Source: Phaeoceros laevis
Taxonomy: Eukaryota; Anthocerotophyta; Anthocerotopsida; Notothyladales
Direction of reading: 5' to 3'
Assembly: GCA_049999765.1 (NCBI GenBank)
Contig: JBNGIQ010008864.1
Location: forward strand, 1-64,000
DNA: 64,000 nucleotides
Below the pieces are notes generated by a model. That model had not been told where the DNA came from. It saw only the letters and a program-made list of their open reading frames with translations, and did not search any database. Both the position numbers and the translations under genes were made by a program. Positions 37,822-50,061 of the stretch are shown one piece after another. Every line of letters begins with the position of its first letter. The first letter of the stretch is position 1.

Positions 37822-38468
37822 TTAACTGTGAACTTTGTGAGCATCAGCGGAACTCATGCGCTCACATCTCACACTGCAGTGTCCAGGAAGCCATCTTCTA
37901 AGCAGGTCGAGAAAGCGTGGTCCTCCACCAACATGAGTGTCAGAAACCAGGAAGTCACATTTCTTGGTTGGCAGCAACTTGCCGCTGCAAGGCAGCGTGG
38001 ATTAAAATTACAAATGTCTCAACCTTGAAAACATCCAAACTCAGTCTCAGTGGTATTGGCTCACTTGGCGTAGTCGATAGCACTGCGGCAGAGCGCCAAA
38101 GTTTTTACAAAACGTATCTCCAGCAGTCCTTTCTGTCTGCAGCAAGGCGTGCTTCACATAGTCACAGGCAGGAAATGTGACAACTCGCTACATGGGGCCA
38201 TTATAGAGAAGCGGGATTGACTTACTTGTCCTGAAAGAGGTCGCTAAAGTTGTCAATGATCACTGCCTGGGGCAAATTGATTTGCGAGTGGAATGCTGCG
38301 AAGTACTTGCGTACCTCGTCGTCGTTGCTCACGTTTCTGTAAAGGTGCGAGCAGTCCACCAATTACTAATGCCTCTGTGGAGCCTAGGGCGAGCAGGCCT
38401 CAAGCAGGACTGTAGAATCACTTGAAATGGATACTCTCAAAAACCTCCGACCGCGGATCCACCACTCC
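37822..38468 (-). pseudogene. 5'-truncated SWSAP1-like ATPase gene
   Basis: Four exons join perfectly in phase: 38468-38422 (VVDPRSEVFESIHF), 38336-38226 (NDDEVRKYFAAFHSQ and LPQAVIIDNFSDLF), 38136-38065 (EIRFVKTLALCRSAIDYA) and 37984-37822 (DFLVSDTHVGGGPRFLDLL, stop). The sequence resembles the C-terminal two thirds of plant RecA/RAD51-like proteins of the SWSAP1 type (Walker B-like AVIIDNFSD), which act in homologous recombination; this assignment is from memory of the family. The N-terminal exon with the Walker A loop is not found before the next gene at 39329. A dispersed repeat begins immediately upstream at about 38500. The surviving exons are undamaged, so distant 5' exons cannot be fully excluded. 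Confidence 0.5.
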
Positions 38469-38499
38469 CTGCAACCACCATTGTTATTCTGAAGCAGGT

Positions 38500-38745
38500 C
38501 AATGTACCCGAAGTATAGTCCCAGGTGTTGTGTGTCGACGAATGACAGATGACTATGTGAGTACGTGGTCGATAATCATGTAGGGTGAAAATCAGTGACA
38601 ATGCGAAGAAGATTTTCATTATCCGCACGCTCGGAACGATGGAAGCATTTGGGACGTCCTGAGAGTCAATTAATTAGGCCGTTCCTGGTGGAGGGAAGAA
38701 CTATTGAGCTGGCGTTCATACGGTCATACCGCCTTACGTCGTTGT
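38500..38745. repeat. Dispersed repeat, copy B
   Basis: Partner of the copy at 16811-17035, same orientation, more diverged and slightly longer. It starts about 30 bp upstream of the first recognisable exon of the SWSAP1-like gene. Confidence 0.7.
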
Positions 38746-39328
38746 GTTGCAAATCTTTATAAGCTGCTCGTGAGTACGGACAACGGCCGTCCGCGGTCCT
38801 ACCGCATTTGAACTTTCGAGTCCCGAGGACTCAAATTCGGCGGCTATAGTCTATGTAATTGAAATAGAGGAACCATCGGGTGCCTTTCTTTCCTCCTTCG
38901 ACGTGCCGCTCCTTGGTGGCGTGGGAGTAGTAGTGCACTAGCGCTTCCACCTCATCCCGCGGCCCTTGATATTCACGTCCGCCACGTGGTAGCTTTTCTG
39001 GATTTGCACATTTCCAGCTCTGTCTCTTGACGCCTACAGCGGTCTCAGCAGCTTCATTGTTGCCGGCTGTGTCCATGTGCGGTGACATCTCCTGATGCAC
39101 GACAGGAGGTCGGGATCGAGGCATACTGAATTGGATTCCTGTGCGGATGTCGACGAATTCGTTGTGAGGGGCTCCCATGCCAGTAGGATTTAGGCGGAAT
39201 TGCAGCTACCAATTGCATGTGCTGGGGCTGCAATTTTCTGTCTCCTCGAAGTTGCCGGTTTCTCAATCTGAAGAGGCGTTTGGCCTTGAGGCAGTCTGGT
39301 GGTCAGACCTGAATTGGCGTTCCTGCCC
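38746..39328. other. Region upstream of the aspartic protease
   Basis: A leftward frame (38831-39178, 115 codons from an ATG) reads DEVEALVHYYSHATKERHVEG near its end; it has no recognised domain and may be chance. The divergent position suggests the aspartic protease promoter lies here. Confidence 0.3.
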
Positions 39329-42300
39329 ATGGGCCGGGTGGGCAGAATGTTGAGGGCAGCTGTGGTGGCAGTTGCCATTTTTGCATTGCTGGGATTGCAG
39401 AGTTCGTCTCTGGCCGGAGCGGATTCCGATGACCTCTTGTTTCGGGGTAGGATACCACAGGGATCTGGCATTTTGCCCTTGCAACACAGGTATGCGCACA
39501 TGGAGGGATCTAGTTATCAGACAGGTGGTAGACACATGACTCGGGAGCATTATGAATTGCTCAAGAGGCACGATAGAAGCCGGGCACGACGATTTCTTAC
39601 ACGTATTGCGTCGTTCCCTCTTGGTGGTCAGGCGGATCCAGATGCCCAGGGGTAAAGACTTCGTACTTCTTCGCTTCCCTCTCTCTATCTGCTTTTTGTG
39701 GTTGTCATCTGATGCTTACATATTCTTCTCCGGCGTTGGGCAAAAATTCTTTAGCCGGTGCCGTGACATTTCTGGTTACGTAGATACTTGTAGCATTATG
39801 GTGGTCTGATTGGGAGGGCAGAGAGCCTTTCAGACGGATTGCAGACCCTTGTTACGAAGCGTGTCTTGAGTTCTTTCTTCTTAAGTGGGTCCTCTAGCAA
39901 GCGTTTAGCCATTCTCGGTACAGTTGAACCCTGTAGTGGTCTAAAAGGGGGAGTAGAATCCAGGCTTGCTTGGAAAAGCTAGTCCAAGAGGCACATATGA
40001 GGCTCGGATGCCTTTTTGTGGTGAGCCGTGCTCTCGTATGCACTGACATCTGCAGTGACAAGTCGCTGGTTGGGACTCAGCAGGTGTGTGCAGGACAAGA
40101 CTTGAGTGAGGCAAATTAGGGTTCCAACTCTCCTGGATTGAGCGTGGCAGACATTCCTTTGTGCACAGCATGCTGTACAGTGGAGTTGTCATCGCTTTCC
40201 ATCATATGAGTTGTGTATTGTATTCACGTCAGACATCGGACTGAGAATGAATGTAGTAGCGTGAAGTCTTTTCTGCCTACCTGCAACTGTAAGTTGAACA
40301 TCTGGTATTTGGGTTTGATCCTGCCGGTAAGTGCCTGAGCTACTATTATGCATGGGTGTCTCTATTCTTTGAAACCTCCTGACTCAATTAGGTTCAACCC
40401 TGAACAACATTTGTGACATTTAAATGTTGAAGCATTTGGAAGATCATGTGGTTCGCATTCGACCCAACTATTCATATCCTGGGTATAAAGTTCTCTGTTG
40501 AGAGTTTCGAAATGTTTGCAGGCTCTACTTCACGGAGGTTAGGCTTGGTACACCACCAAGAACTTTCTATGTTCAAGTGGATACAGGCAGCGACCTAATG
40601 TGGGTGTATTGTTCACCATGTTCTAGTTGTCCGACAGGAGCCAGTGGCCTTGGGGTATGTTGTGAAACCGCCCAGCAATTGTTTATTGCGTATAGTATCA
40701 CTCCTATCCTGAATTTACATTGCCCTTCGTTGCTGTAGAGAAGCAGGTTTTTCGGTTTTAAACAATTGATTGCATGTCCTGATGCAGTTTGAGATACAGC
40801 AGTACGATCCACAGCGTTCTTCCACAAGCCAAGCTGTTGGATGTGGTGAAGCAATTTGCGAGAAGGTGGTTGACTCTAGTAGTGAATCTTGTAGAGGCGC
40901 CCTTTGCGAGTACACTATGGTCTATGGAGATCAAAGCAGCACATCTGGCTATGTAGTTTCAGACTTCCTTACTTACAGAGAGCTGCATGAGAACTCGACA
41001 GCTGTGAATGCATCTGCACCCGTCGTGTTTGGGTATTCCTCATGCTTGATAACCGTGCAATATGTGTCGTGCATTTACAGCTTACTATGTGCCTTTGTCT
41101 GTTCATTACGGTGAACTTCTGGCTTGTCCATGTAGCTAGGGAGCCTTTTTTCTTCTTTGTGCTCTTGGTCCAAGTACTTATCCAAGCGTGAACCAGATGC
41201 GGGAATGAGCAAACTGGCGATCTTGTTCGAGCAGACAGAGCAGTTGACGGAATCATTGGTTTCGGACAGTCCGCCGTTTCAATATCAAGCCAGCTGTATA
41301 ACCTTGGGAGATCACCCAACGTTTTTGCACATTGTTTAGAGGGTGAAGGAAAAGGTGGTGGAATACTGGTCCTGGGCTCCGTCGAGGAGCCAAACCTCTT
41401 GTATACGCCCCTAGTCACAGGCCAGTAAGTTCAGCACCAAAATTCTGGTGATAGCCCTCAGATTTCGTTCGCCTATGCCTCGGTGGCTTACTCCAGCATT
41501 CTAGATACCGAGCGTTAAACTAATATGTTGCACCCTTGTCCAGGGTGCATTACAATGTGTATTTGGACGGAATTGCAGTGGATGGGGTGAATCTGACCAT
41601 CGATCCTTCAGCATTTGCAACTACAAGAAATACGGGCACAATTTTTGATAGTGGAACGACTCTAGCTCTTCTTTCATCTCAAGCATATGTTCCAACTTTC
41701 AATGCGGTAAGAATGTGTGATCATTGTATGAAGTGCAGGTCCCAGCAGTACTTGTATGCTTTTAGTCCATTGCTCGCTACCAGCTGGCTATTATCAGTTA
41801 CATGTATCGTTTTGCTGGAGGCTGAGTGCGAAGGGCAGTTAGGTTTGACGACTAATTACGGGCCAAAACCTCCTGCAGATAAGGAGCAGCATAAAAAGTG
41901 GTGTCAGGGAGAGGAATGTTCAGGGCCTTGAATGTTACTTGTTGCCATCTGGAAGGTATGGCTCTTCTTCTGGCTAGCTACGTGAGGATTGGTGCTTAAC
42001 ATCGGGCATTTTGTCTCCAACTGTTATGACAAGGGACATGATGGTTTTTGGCTGCAGTAAACCTGAGGAATATTTCCCTTCCATGACTCTCTACTTCAGG
42101 GGTGCACCAATGCAACTCTCCCCCAGGAATTACCTGTTCGAGTTGGTGAGTAAACGTTTCGTGGTCCGTCTGTCAGTTTGTGCAATCTGCTGCAGGATAG
42201 ATTCGAGAGCTAGGGCCTGGTTTTCCTTGGTGATGTGATGACAAGCAGAGCGATTACTGGGGTGCGCTTAAGTTTTGGGTGTGTTCCATTGCAGGAGGGA

Positions 42301-42872
42301 CGTAATCTTTGGTGCATGGGGTGGCAAGAAAGTTCAGTGGACTTGCCACTAACAATTATTGGGGGTAATGTCGAATCTCTTTTGGCCAATGGTTTATTCC
42401 GAGTGCTGTTCCAGGTTTAGATTGTCCTCTAATCTTGTCAGTTTCAATCATTCAGACATTGTGCTGAAGGACAGGATTGTGGAGTATGACAACGTGAACA
42501 AACGGATTGGATTTGTGGACTATGACTGTGAGTTTCTTGACTTCGTCTGAAAGGTTCCATTCCTATCTGTTAGTCCAAGGATCCACACACGGTTGTCAGA
42601 ATCGGGTGATTTACATTAGGGTTTTGCTAAAAAAGCAACATGCATTGTTGACATGCGGCTTACTCGAGGGAGTGACCTATGTTAAGTTGCTTGACTAGTG
42701 GTAACGTTTTCCTTTCTCGTGTGCAGGCTCCTCCAGTGTCACGGTGTCATCAGACCAGGATCGGGCGACGGTGATTCCCACTGACGTGAATTCTGGTGTA
42801 GATAGCCGTGTCGAAAGCTTTCGGTGGCGGACTATCGTGAGCTTAGGGTGGCTTCTTGTCCTCCTTGCGTGA
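39329..42872 (+). CDS. Pepsin-like aspartic protease (A1), probably membrane-anchored
   Basis: Ten exons (39329-39651, 40522-40654, 40788-41032, 41197-41424, 41544-41706, 41879-41955, 42058-42145, 42295-42364, 42456-42527, 42727-42872) sum to 514 residues in phase. An N-terminal hydrophobic segment ([14 protein letters not shown]) serves as signal peptide or anchor. The two catalytic Asp are in [14 protein letters not shown] (about 128) and [12 protein letters not shown] (about 345). The Cys-rich loop [11 protein letters not shown], the flap [34 protein letters not shown] and the C-terminal [15 protein letters not shown] and RIGFVDYDC fit plant A1 proteases. The last exon ends [13 protein letters not shown], a hydrophobic tail suited to a GPI or membrane anchor. 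Intron 1 is unusually long (870 bp) for this window. Substrates are unknown. Confidence 0.93.
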
Positions 42873-44115
42873 GGGGCCACCTTTGAACTACGTCGTGGAA
42901 GGTGTTGTGGTCATCACGATGAGCAACAGGGTTAGTGTTGTGCTCTGACAGAGTGTCCTTGACCGGAACGACACTGTTGCCCAGTAGGCGGAGCGTGGTG
43001 AGGCACCAGGGGCGCAGAGCTTCGACGCTAAGCTCCTCTATTCTGCATCTTATTTATGAAGGTGGGTTCAGGTTGCCTTCTACTTGTTTGCATCTATCAG
43101 CTGATCATATTCTGCTGTGGTGAATAAAATTCTCCCGTCGTTGCACATAAACAGTGTGGAGCCGCACGATCCTGGATGAACTTCCAGTTGCCGTGAAGCA
43201 CCCATCTAAACACATGGTAAATTTCCCAAAGGAACCCCACTTTCAAAAATGCAGCCTCACGTTGTCCATTGTTACGGTTCTTGAAACTGGTCACTAGACT
43301 AGCAGGACAAACGGTGAACTGCTTTTCTGTATCCTGTGGCAGGCACTTGCGTTGTAGTTTGCTGTGGCGCAAGACGAACCCACTGTCTGCTTCTCTCGAA
43401 TCATGGACAGTGCCTCATTATCAACATCCTGGCCAGGTTGTAGGCGATGACAGCACATTGACATCGAACTGTCTTCTGCGTCCTACTTGCAAGAGAGTTG
43501 TAGGAGAGTATCATGCTTTCGCTCGTCGGTTAGTTAGGAGGAGCAGAGAGGACGACCTTCGTGGCTGCTGCTTGCTATTCTCCCGCTGGGGGTGAGATGA
43601 ATTCATGGCAACCTCCTCAACAGTGGTAGACTAATGCTGTGCTTGGGGTAAGTAAAGACCAGCATTATCAGAACATGGTTGGGTCGAATCCAGAGTGTAT
43701 GGCGGGGGTAAGGGAAAACGACCTGTCCGTGTCGGTTTTGGCTCACCGGATACGCCAGTGACCAAGCCAAAACAAGTTAAGCGCCCGCCCCGGCCCAGAG
43801 CAGAGCATGGCTGTGGGCTACGGGACAAAATTGTTACTTGTCTTTAGCGTGACTAGGCAGGCCAAGTTCTGGGTATGAGGCTAGTCTGGGCCTCACGCGA
43901 ACTGAGCCTAAAGACCACATGACCTAGGCAGGCCAAGTTCTGGGTATGAGGCTAGTCTGGGCCTCACGCGAACTGAGCCTAAAGACCACATGACCACATT
44001 GCAGTAATGGAGGTAAAGACACTGAAGGACTGACGGGCAGCAACAGTGATAGCGGGGCTGCCGATAAATTTGCGACCAGCGTTCCCTGTCCCCTCCTCCC
44101 TTGGGAGACAGGGCT
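42873..44115. other. Intergenic region with a 71-bp duplication
   Basis: Contains the aspartic protease 3' flank, no recognised gene, and a tandem duplication at 43853-43994. Confidence 0.4.
43853..43994. repeat. 71-bp tandem duplication
   Basis: Two essentially identical units, each starting CTAGGCAGGCCAAGTTCTGG and ending AAAGACCACATGAC. Confidence 0.9.
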
Positions 44116-46471
44116 ATGCTCGTGATGAGGATGACATTGGCCTGCCCGACCGGACCTGCAGCAAGGGGTGTGCTGTGTGTGGACAAGACCTGGGCCCGTA
44201 GGCAAGTGGGTGGAGTCGCTGCCAATGTGCGGACTTGGCGTACGCGGCTGGGCTTGCGGAGGATGAGAACGTGCTCTTTGTTTGTGGATGAGGATGGCGA
44301 GGTGAGCTGCACAGACACGGACCCAGCTTGGGATGTTGTGAAGTTTCTAGTACTGAGCTAAATAGGTGGTCCAATCTGATTCCCCCCGAACAGTACCTGG
44401 TGGACGCACCCGTGTCGGTTGGCGATGGCTTCTCCTTCACAGGGGGTGAGTAGCGGCCCTAGAAGAGTACTTCCTGGCTCAACCTGTCCAAGCTTACCAG
44501 GCCTGCGTTGCCTTCGTTCCAGGCAAGTACTCAGGCACGCCGAGTCCAGCCGACGAATGGTTTGCACGCGGCAAGATTGTAGGTTCATGTTTCGCACAGT
44601 TCCTGCGTTGCTGCTCATTTCCTGGAGGGCATTGCCCGTGAAATTGGCAATCTTCTGGCTCCTCAGTTGAACGCATTTCCTGTCCAAGGAGGGCTGGAGA
44701 AGGCAAAAGATCCGGTGTTCGGGTTAGCATTGGGCGAAGCATCACAGACTGCGAATGAAGCATTCAGGTAGCAATGCCCGCACTCACACATGTTCATTCC
44801 AAACAGGACATGGGTTGTCTGTGCTGCTGTTACCTCATGCTCCAGCGGAATTTTTCGCAGATGGTTCTACGTTGAGGAGGGTGACCGGAGCAGGCCTTCA
44901 GTATTGCTCACGCATGGTTTCCCGTCTCAGGCAAAGAAATTGTCCTTGGTGAATTGTGCATCGGATTGGGATGCAAGCTTACCAAATATGCCTCCATTTC
45001 CCGTTGCAGGCCTACTCATTTCGTAAGATCCTCCCGTTACTCTCAAATGACTTCCATGTGGTGACCTTCGACTGGCTGGGTATGACTTTGCGCTTAGCCC
45101 TCTGTCCAGGTTCACCGGCGATGTTGTCCTGAATTTCTATGTTCTCGCTCTCAGGTTTTGGATTCTCAGACAAGCCACAGCCGAAGTATGGTTTCAACTA
45201 CACCATTGATGGTACGTGGGGTCTACTGTGGCAAGACTGTGCCTCTCAAGACAATCGGATGTAACTATCTACCTTCAGCCATGCATTCCATGTGTTGCAG
45301 AATATGCAGCTTCTCTCAAGTTATTGGTGGAAGCTCTGGACTTAAAAAAAGTCTCTCTGGTTGCACAGGCAAGCAATAAGTTTCCAAAATCTTTTGAGTT
45401 CTTGTTTGAAATGCAGTTACGTCCTTCGGGCTAGTTTCTTAGCTTGCTAATCTCCAGTTGCACGGACTTGGATTCACGTTTTATGTTTGACCCAGGGCTA
45501 TTTTGCTCCTGCCGTGGTGCAATATGCGGTGGCCAACCCTGAGAATGTCGAGCGACTGATCCTTATAAATCCTCCTGTGAGTCGGCTTGGCTTGCTTAAA
45601 AGTCATGTCGTTATAACCAGGTTCTCTAGCAACATCGGGGATGTGCAATGACAGGAATGCTTTTGTTTTGCATGTCCTCTAACTCTTGCAGTTGACTGAT
45701 CGGCATTCGAAGCTACCTTCTGCACTCTCCGCTTTCGCTGGTTTCCTTCTTGGTGAAATCTTTGCGCAGGTGAGACCACATTCTGCCCTGTATCCCAGAT
45801 CCACGGAGAGTCAGCCTGACTTTTCTTGAGGTCCGCACAGGATCCCCTCAAGGCCAGTGATAAGCCTTTGTCAGAATGCGGGCCTTATCTCCTGGATGAG
45901 GAGGATGCCATGGTATACAGAAGACCATATCTGTCCTCAGGCTCCGCCGGATTTGCCTTGACAGCTCTTAGCAGGGCATTACAGAGACAGCTCAAGGTAA
46001 CTTAGTCACCAGCTCAAGGTTTTGTGGGTTGAGTGAGGCCAATCTTGTGTAGGACTAGCTAAGCTCGACTGTGGACGAGGTGCAGGAGTCCGTGCAAGAG
46101 TTGAGGCAAGGCATTGCACATGGCAAATGGAGCAAGGGTGTATCCATTATATGGGGTAGGAAGGACCGATGGCTAGACTTCAAGGGAGTGAAAGAGTTCT
46201 CACAAACGTGTAATGTGCGTCTGATAGAGCTTCCCGAGGTGAGCAACAGTGCCCTTTGTTATTCCCTTGAACTTGCCCTGGTAGGAATGTAACGCATCAA
46301 GGAACCTTCCATAAACCCGTGTGTTCATGCACCATGGGTCAAGCTGACTACATCTCCCCCTTTGTAAGCATTTCTTTCTGATACTGCGCGGTGGCTCGAA
46401 AGGTTGGACACCATGCCCAGGAGGACTATGGAGAGGAGGTGTCCGCGGCTCTGAAGGTTCTTCTCAGATGA
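44116..46471 (+). CDS. Plastid alpha/beta-hydrolase (AT1G52510-like)
   Basis: Thirteen exons (44116-44301, 44394-44445, 44523-44578, 44667-44767, 44861-44930, 45010-45079, 45155-45211, 45301-45368, 45496-45576, 45692-45769, 45841-45996, 46059-46238, 46403-46471) give 407 residues in phase. The Arg-rich N-terminus resembles a chloroplast transit peptide. Blocks shared with the Arabidopsis AT1G52510 family as I recall it: GKYSG...ADEWFARGKI, HGFPSQAYSFRKILP, FDWLGFGFSDKPQ, QGYFAPAVVQYA, LINPPLTDRHSKLPS, DDAMVYRRPYLSSGSAGFAL, WGRKDRWL and GHHAQEDYGEE. The nucleophile elbow reads AQGYFA, with no Ser or Asp at the usual position, so it may not be a conventional hydrolase. Introns 5 and 8 begin with GC rather than GT. 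Confidence 0.92.
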
Positions 46472-47011
46472 CTAACGTCTCAACAATGGAGTGGATTCAA
46501 TTCTCTGCTAGCTTTTGCACGGCTGGGAGGCTGCGCCGGGTTTGGCCCATTCATTGGGACCACCGTCACTCAGGCGACGACAGATTTGCCGCTTGTGGAA
46601 CAATTTGCCTCTGCAAGAACAAGACAACGCGCAGCAAATGTTTATGAAATTTCTGTGTGTAATGCCTACTTAGCATTTGGCCCGTTTAGGTTTTACAGGT
46701 GATAAATCTGAGTCAAGTCAGCTGGCCCAGGTCTTAGATAGCTTTTCGTGCGAGATAAAGATCATTCATGTGTCGCATATTGGCAAAGCGTGGTCTGTAC
46801 CTATGACCCATGCGCGTAGTCTTACACGCAATATCATCTCTTCGTCTTATGACACTTTCTCTCTCTGTCTCTATCTCTTCGGAGGATCGGGGATTCGGAG
46901 AGACTTGTAAAGTGACGTGAGTGTGTGGCTGCTAAAGCGAAAAATATTGGTAGAAAGGTGGGGGCTAATTCTTGATTATTTTTAGATAAAAATAATTTTC
47001 GTCTCCACGTC
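46472..47011. other. Intergenic region
   Basis: Between the hydrolase and the tRNA gene. No coding or repeat structure was recognised. Confidence 0.4.
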
Positions 47012-47083
47012 TCCGTAATAGTCTAGATGGTTAGGATACCTGGCTTTCACCCAGGCGACCCGGGTTCGAGTCCCGGTTACGGA
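47012..47083 (+). tRNA. tRNA-Glu (anticodon TTC)
   Basis: The 72-nt sequence folds into a full cloverleaf. The acceptor stem is TCCGTAA/TTACGGA, the D arm contains AGTCTAGATGGTTAGGAT, the anticodon stem is CCTGG/CCAGG with loop CTTTCAC and anticodon TTC at 47046-47048, and the T arm is CCGGG TTCGAGT CCCGG. Box A and box B promoter sequences are within the gene. It is unspliced and lacks an encoded CCA, as expected for a nuclear tRNA. Confidence 0.96.
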
Positions 47084-47436
47084 ATAGTTAGCCTTGGAGA
47101 TAATTTCGCTTTTGCTGCCACCCAATGATAGAAGCCTAAAGGGAACACGTGAAATGAACCTCGACTGAACTCCTTGGACCTTGGACCTGTCACTCCTGTG
47201 TCCGGAACCGTGTACAGTTGTCCTCGTAAAAGTGGTAGGATTGCTGGATCTCACAGCCTCCAACCAGCACTCAAGACGGAGGGATCGAGGCTGTTTAGTC
47301 GTGTGTGGCGTTCTTGGGCAGTTACCGACAGCTTCAGCCTCCACAGATTGGTGTTTTGCAGTTTGGGTAGTACGCAGATGGGACCGTGAAGCGATAGGCA
47401 AGCAGTCGGGAGCAGGCAGCTCCTTGATTTTGTGTC
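47084..47436. other. Intergenic region between tRNA-Glu and ARP3
   Basis: Should contain the ARP3 promoter and leader. No T-run terminator longer than four was singled out with confidence. Open frames here lack motifs. Confidence 0.35.
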
Positions 47437-50061
47437 ATGGCTACTCCCACAAGTCGACCTGCGGTGGTTATCGACAATGGCACGGGGTATGCTATCGGGG
47501 CTAGTACTCAGATGCAATGCCCGTTAGACGTTCGCCAGAGAGAAGTGCAGGTTTCGCGCAGATTAGGTTGAATGAGCTATTGTAGGGAGTCCGACGGTCA
47601 GAATTGTGCTAACAGTCTGTCTTCTACTCCGTGGTGTCAATTGCCCTGTTCACAGGGTGTTTCGGAGTTTCAAAAACTGCTCCCGTGAGTACAGATTTGC
47701 TAAGTTCCACGGTTTGTGTCCCGTTTGTAGGTACACAAAGATGGGGTTCGCCGGGAATGTGGAACCTTGTTTTATAATTCCCACTGTTGTGGCTGTCAAC
47801 GAATCATTTTTGGGTCAAGCAAGTAGTCAGGGGAAAGGATGGACCGCTCAACACACCGCAGGTGTGATGGCTGATCTTGATTTCTACATTGGTGACGAAG
47901 CTCTTGCACGAACACATTCAAGTACCTACGGGCTGAGCTACCCCATACGCCATGGTCAGGTCAGTATTTTCTAGTTCAAGTAACCCCGTGCAATCAGCTC
48001 ATGCTTTTTGCAGAGACCTACTATCTGTAAAAGGAGTCGATGTGGAAGCGGACCTTCACTGCAGGACCTTATGTTGTTTCCTGAATGCTGTAGGTTGAGA
48101 ATTGGGACACCATGGAGAGATTCTGGCAGCAGTGTATTTTCAGTTATCTGAGATGCGATCCAGAGGACCACTACTTTCTGCTCACTGAGAGTCCACTTAC
48201 AGCACCAGAGAGTAGGGAGTACACCGCGGAAATCATGTTTGAGACTTTCAACGTGCCAGGACTGTACATAGCAGTTCAAGCAGTTCTTGCTTTAGCGGCT
48301 GGTTACACAACTTCCAAGGTTTTACTCTTCACTTCACCTCTTGGCTCATTGCGTTATGTCGTTGTAGAATTGTAAAATTGTCGATCAGCACAAATGTAGG
48401 CTTGCATCTGCTGTGGATTTCGCATTAGAGCAAGGTTGGTGCTGCATGCTATGTGATTCTGACGTTTCATGGCTCAGTGTGAAATGACAGGGGTTGTTGT
48501 AGATTCAGGGGATGGGCTGACACACATTGTCCCAGTGGCTGATGGGTATGTTATGGGGGGCAGCATCAAGTCCATTCCTATCGCTGGAAAAGACCTTACC
48601 TTGTTCATTCAGAAGATGTTGCGAGTAAGTGATCATCTGGTTCTTTGTCGTTCCCTGCCTGTTTGTCAGCAGGTTCTCTGAAGGTGTTAAGATATGTCGC
48701 AGGAACGAGGGGAGCCTGTACCTCCGGAGGATTCACTCGATGTATCTCGCCGCATTAAGGAGGCTTACTGCTACACATGTTCGGACATGTCAAAGGTAAT
48801 TGTTGCTTGTGCAGAAGTGCTACTCCTGTTTTCTTACTGCTGGCATATTCATGGACCTGTAATTGCGGTGTCCTGGCAGCAGGAGACTGCATGTTTTGTG
48901 TTGTAATTAAGATCTACCAAAGCAGTGCTCCAGAAGGTGGCCGGTGTTGCCTTTCATCTCTAAGTGTTTTAAACGGTTACCATTCTTAACCAGGGCATTG
49001 CATTGTCTGTGTACGCACAGTGTGTTGGATTCTGCCCAAAGTCTGCGTGTTTGGTTTACCCTCTGATTAATACTGTCATGCAGTGGATATGTTATACACA
49101 TTTATGATGGCAGGAGTATATCAAACACAACAAAGAACCATCTAGGTATGTGAAGCACTGGACGAGTACCAACTCAAAGACAGGAGCACCCTATACTTGT
49201 CAGATCGGCTATGAAAGATTTCTTGCCCCTGAGGTTAGGGCTCGTGTAACTTGTGCGAAGTCTGTCTTAAGTCAGTCTTTGTCTTATGTCAGTCTTCAGA
49301 GAACCACTTGGATGTACTTGCTTTGAAGGTCAGCAGTAGTCTGACTCCTCATTGTTCCCAGGTGTTTTTCCAACCTGAACTCTACACTCCAGAGTTCACA
49401 ACACCGATACCAGAGGTTGTGGACAAGGTCATTCAAACAGCCCCAATTGATACCCGTCGTGCCCTGTATAAGGTAACGGACTTCGCAAGTATTAAGATTG
49501 GGTAGCCCCACAATGTTGTGTTCGGAGTTTTTCCACTGCACTAAGTCAATCCTGCTGTGTGACCAGAATATCGTTCTTTCTGGAGGCTCGACAATGTTCA
49601 AAGATTTTCCAAGGAGACTGCAACGGGATATCAAGAAACTTGTGGATAACAGAAGACATGGTGGTGAGCTGCAGGTATGAAACTTGGGCCGAGTTTATCA
49701 ATTGGTCCTTTCGGGTTCTTTCTGCATGTGCTAGGGACGCAGTTTCAGTCTTGACAAACACACAACTCAAGCCCATCTATGCTCCTCTCGCAGGGTCAGG
49801 CAATTGACGTGAATGTGGTAGGACACCACATGCAGCGATTCGCCGTGTGGTTTGGAGGTTCAGTGCTGGCTTCCACGCCCGAATTTTTCACGGTAAGGGA
49901 TCCCAGCATAATGCACTTCCCCGATGAATGATTCAAGGTAGACTAGCTCCTCTAATATCCCGTTGTGTTGTTTCATACAGGCTTGCCACACACGAGCCGA
50001 TTATGAAGAACACGGACATAGCATTTGCCGAAACAATCCAGTCTTCAAGGGCATGTTTTAA
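47437..50061 (+). CDS. ARP3: Actin-related protein 3 (ARP2/3 complex)
   Basis: Ten exons (47437-47486, 47731-47959, 48094-48318, 48478-48624, 48703-48795, 49114-49233, 49362-49472, 49567-49674, 49794-49892, 49981-50061) give 420 residues, the normal size. The actin fold is intact: phosphate loop 1 [17 protein letters not shown], the ARP3-specific DFYIGDEAL, phosphate loop 2 [87 protein letters not shown] and the C-terminus [11 protein letters not shown]3 pairs with ARP2 to nucleate branched actin filaments. The tandem YTCSD/YTCQI blocks and the C-terminus distinguish it from actin and ARP2. Confidence 0.97.

Noticed and set aside
38831-39178. 115-codon leftward frame from an ATG
   Set aside because: Could not be joined to the SWSAP1-like exons and lacks the expected Walker A; no other family seen.
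43853-43994. Possible CRISPR-like or satellite array
   Set aside because: Only two head-to-tail copies without spacers; a simple tandem duplication in a eukaryotic genome.
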